The position numbers and the translations under genes were made by a program. The notes under the pieces were generated by a model. The model saw only the letters and a program-made list of their open reading frames with translations, was not told where the DNA came from and ran no database searches. From Epiperipatus broadwayi (taxonomy: Eukaryota; Onychophora; Udeonychophora; Euonychophora; Peripatidae), in assembly GCA_028023455.1 (NCBI GenBank), contig JAQFVV010012434.1:6910264-6974263 (forward strand): a stretch of DNA of 64,000 nt, written 5' to 3'. Of this stretch, positions 60,981-64,000 are shown in pieces (the first letter of the stretch is position 1; each line of letters opens with the position of its first letter).

Positions 60981-63900
60981 CCAGTCACACAAAAAACTGA
61001 GTATGATCATTCCAATAAAAGGAAATAGGATAGTGAGAGAAAAAACTACTCAAAAAGAGTTTTGCAGTGACTATAAAACCAATCACTGAACTACAAATAT
61101 GAATACATATAGAACATGCAGTTCATTCTTTTGTTTATTTGATATTTATGATGTTGACTTTTAGTTTCTCAGCAGAAAACTTTTCTTTTTAAAATACTTC
61201 AACATGATGTCTACCTGTAGCTCTCCAATATATTTTATTCTTCACCATATTTTTCCAATAGAAACAATTGATATTGCACTTCTTTAGAATGTCTTTAAGA
61301 TAATCCTTATAATGAAAATATAGTCAACCTTGTCTACTAAATCCATGTTCAAATTCATGATAAAATACTGTTAGTAAATTTTCATTGTCCATTTGTTTTA
61401 CATATACAATCAACAAAGATGTAATTTTACAATAATGGAGACAATAGTATCACATTCAGCACATTGAAGAACATATTGATTTGGTTGTAAAGTCTTGACA
61501 TTGTATTTTTAAAATTTTATGGAGCATCCTTAAAAGGCACTTATCTAATACCTTTATATTGCACCAATAGAATGTTCAAATTTCACATCATTTAATAAAT
61601 TAGATAAAATAACAACTTTATAATCAACTAACTTAGTTGCAGTGATTATATCTCTATGATAAAGTACTCTATATTTCAATTTGTTAAAAGCAGAAGCAAC
61701 ACATTCCTCTTCATGTTATCTTAATATGTAAGTCCACTATTCTAATTACAAAACTACCAAATTATTTAAACTGATATACATTCTCAAGTTGATAGTCATC
61801 AAGGCTAAAAGTTGGGTAGCATTTTTTTTCGTTCCTGACTCATAACGAATTTGATTTTTTTAACATTAATTAATAAACTGAGACCTTTATAAATTGCATT
61901 CAAAACACCAAGAACATTCTGTAAATCATCTTTTGAACTAGAAAAAAAATAGTATAATCATCATCATTTTATAAAAACAGAATTCAAGATGTTGAAATTC
62001 TTATGTTTTCTTTTAACTGATTCAAAATAAAAATTCCACAAGCAAACCTGTAATCATAGCTTGATCTCTGTCTGATTAAGCCATCTACAAACAATTCCAA
62101 AGACTACTATCATAAAAATTGAAACTAATGTTGGAGCAAGTACATATTTTTGATTAACACCAGTTGTTATTTCAAATGTTTTAGATTTTTCACTTGTAGT
62201 AATAACATTTCTTCCTATTCTATCTTGTTGAAGCTGTACAATACAAATAAATTTTGGCATACAACCAAAATAATTTAAAATGATGTCATAAACCTGTCCT
62301 ATTAACTGAATGAAATGCCTTGACCAAATCAATAACAGCAATATATAAATCACTTCTTTGTTCCAGATAGTTTTCTTGCATTTTCCTGACAACAAAAATC
62401 ATGTTTATAGTGCTTCTTAACTCCCTAAAGTTACATTGAGTATCTAATACAATTCATCCATAACTGGAAGCAATCTATTCAACAAAATTCTTAAAAGTAG
62501 TTTTACTGTTGTCAATAATAATGATATTTTATGATAATTACTATAATCTTGTCTATTCCCTTTGTTTTTAAAAATTGGAATAGTTAAAGCATCCTTAAGA
62601 TTGGATGATAGAACTTCATAGGCCCAAATATTACTAAAAAAAAATCAATATTTTTGAAGCTAATATATCACCACCATATTTTAAAACTTTTCCACATATT
62701 TCATCAGGACCTGCAATCTTTCCATTTTTAAGACTACAAAAAGCTAATATAGTTTCATTAAGCTTATCCAAATTAAAATAAATTGATGAAATGGATATAT
62801 CATTAAAAGTTCTCACCTCAGTTCTTGTATCATTATTATTATTATTATTATATAAGAGAGTGACATTGCTAGATTTAATAGGATTGTGATACTGTTTATC
62901 AGGCCTTTATGTTGCTTTTAATACATAAAAAAGATCTTGAATGCTTGTATTTTTTTTTTTTTTTCAGTTTAAATTCACCAATCATTTTTAAGTTTTTTTA
63001 CCAGTCATTAAACTTCTGTCTTCAGATTTTTTATATTTATTATGAAGTTCCGCATTTAATCTATTATTCTGTCAAGCAGAGAATGAGCAAATTTAGTGTT
63101 TAATAGTTACTAAAATTACATACATATATTAAATTCTTCTAAAGAATGGACATCTTTTTTTTTGTAAATACTTTTGGAATAATATTTATTTGTTTAATGC
63201 AACTATCATTTAAATCTTAGCATGTAATAATCTATAATCTGTCAACCAATCAGAGATTGTAAGTGCTATATAATGTGAACTTCTCTTGTACTCTGACTCC
63301 TAACAATAACACAATCTATTAAATGTCATTGTTTTGAATATGGATGCATCCATATTTTTTCCCTATAGCAGTTTTTCTGCCTAAATAAAGTGTTTGTGAT
63401 AGCCAGTCCATGTGTTGTGCATAAATTCAATAATAACAAACTATTTAAATTAACAGCCTCATCAAGTAGTAGACCAAGGTCTACTATTTGTACATTAAGT
63501 TTTCAAGAAGAAAAAATTTGTTCTTTTAATGATATTGCTATAATAATGCTTCCAACCAGAAATAAAAGCTTTTGTCCTTTGAATCTAAGTTTGGATCATA
63601 GGCATTAATAAAATAATTCCTAAATATCATTATGAAAAGTGAGTTTCCAACACCATGCATTTTTTTTTCTTTGACTGACCTACCTTTCAAAAAATTGTAT
63701 CCAACTATCTGTTCTAATAAACTTTCTCTATCAAATTTTGTTTCTTTTCTTTGCTTCCCAAGAAAAGATCAAATTTTATTTCACAATTTAATTAATAACT
63801 CCCTAAACAATGCTTTTGACCTGAGAGATCATAATCATAATGCTCAAACTTCATATCTAAACTCTGGGAGAAAGGTTTTGCCAAGAGCAGTTATATCTAC

Positions 63901-64000
63901 CTTAAATTTTAGCAATTCTTTATTCACAATTATAGTATTCTGTTCTGTTCTTGAAAAATTTGTATCAAGTATAGTTCGCACATCTCATGTATCTATATTT
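60981..64000 (-). mobile_element. Decayed LINE 'B' with APE endonuclease and reverse transcriptase, minus strand, runs off the window
   Basis: Reading right to left: endonuclease C-terminal part LLLLNLCTTHGLAITNTLFR, then WMHPYSKQ and HLIDCVIVRS (about 63470-63290), ending near QSLIG. The RT start SLKNGKIAGPDEICGKVLKY is at about 62725-62665. AVIDLVKAFDSVNR-like motif A (about 62320), FGCMPKFICIVQLQQDR (about 62260-62215), GVNQKYVLAPTL, a DDD remnant (about 61960) and INVKKIKFVMSQ follow. The C-terminal region has HKILKIQCQDFTTK (about 61525-61480), HYKDYLKDILKKCNINC (about 61310) and RATGRHHVEVF. Stops and frameshifts are numerous. The layout EN-RT-WxxHI-like tail places it among RTE/CR1-like LINEs; the exact clade is not determined. 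Confidence 0.85.

Overview
The window is very AT-rich, non-coding-dominated animal DNA. There are GT-AG introns, several classes of decayed non-LTR retrotransposon, TA-flanked DNA transposon remnants, many fold-back repeats and long microsatellites. There are no operons and no prokaryotic signals. The one convincing host gene encodes a secreted leucine-rich-repeat protein with a four-cysteine N-cap. Its style resembles arthropod (particularly chelicerate) secreted LRR proteins, so an arthropod is my best guess; the sequence does not prove it.

Host gene. A coding exon at 1731-3429 carries a signal peptide, N-cap and about 20 LRRs. It ends at a perfect GTAAGT donor inside the last LRR. The in-frame continuation lies about 27 kb downstream at 30566-30783, behind a TTTTTGTTTTAG acceptor, and completes the motif GNPIVCD plus a cysteine C-cap. 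The joined protein is 638 residues. A pyrimidine-rich acceptor just before the start codon (1667-1668) implies at least one further 5' non-coding exon.

Intron (3430-30565). It is filled with mobile DNA: several fold-back elements, a decayed LINE (12.1-14.3 kb), and a nested block at 17.9-23.3 kb. In that block a near-full-length minus-strand RTE-type LINE is interrupted by a TA-flanked 2.5-kb DNA transposon, which itself carries a plus-strand RTE fragment. The intron also holds almost perfect hairpins set in (AT)n tracts and a possible 2.5-kb solo LTR.

Downstream (30.8-64 kb). This part is intergenic or belongs to genes I cannot see. It holds a compound fold-back (33.1-34.0 kb), an RTE fragment (34.9-35.6 kb), a MITE-like element (39.5-40.0 kb), a decayed pogo/Tigger element with matched TIRs and TA flanks (40.9-42.4 kb), a 589-bp (CTAT)n array, (ATT)n arrays, two more hairpins, a 1.7-kb tandem duplication (47.0-50.7 kb), and two minus-strand LINEs at the right end whose (ATT)n tails appear to have seeded microsatellites.

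I found no tRNA, rRNA, CRISPR or prokaryotic feature. The most noteworthy structures are the frame-restoring nested transposon insertion, the recurrent hairpin family in AT microsatellites, and the LRR gene with its transposon-loaded intron.
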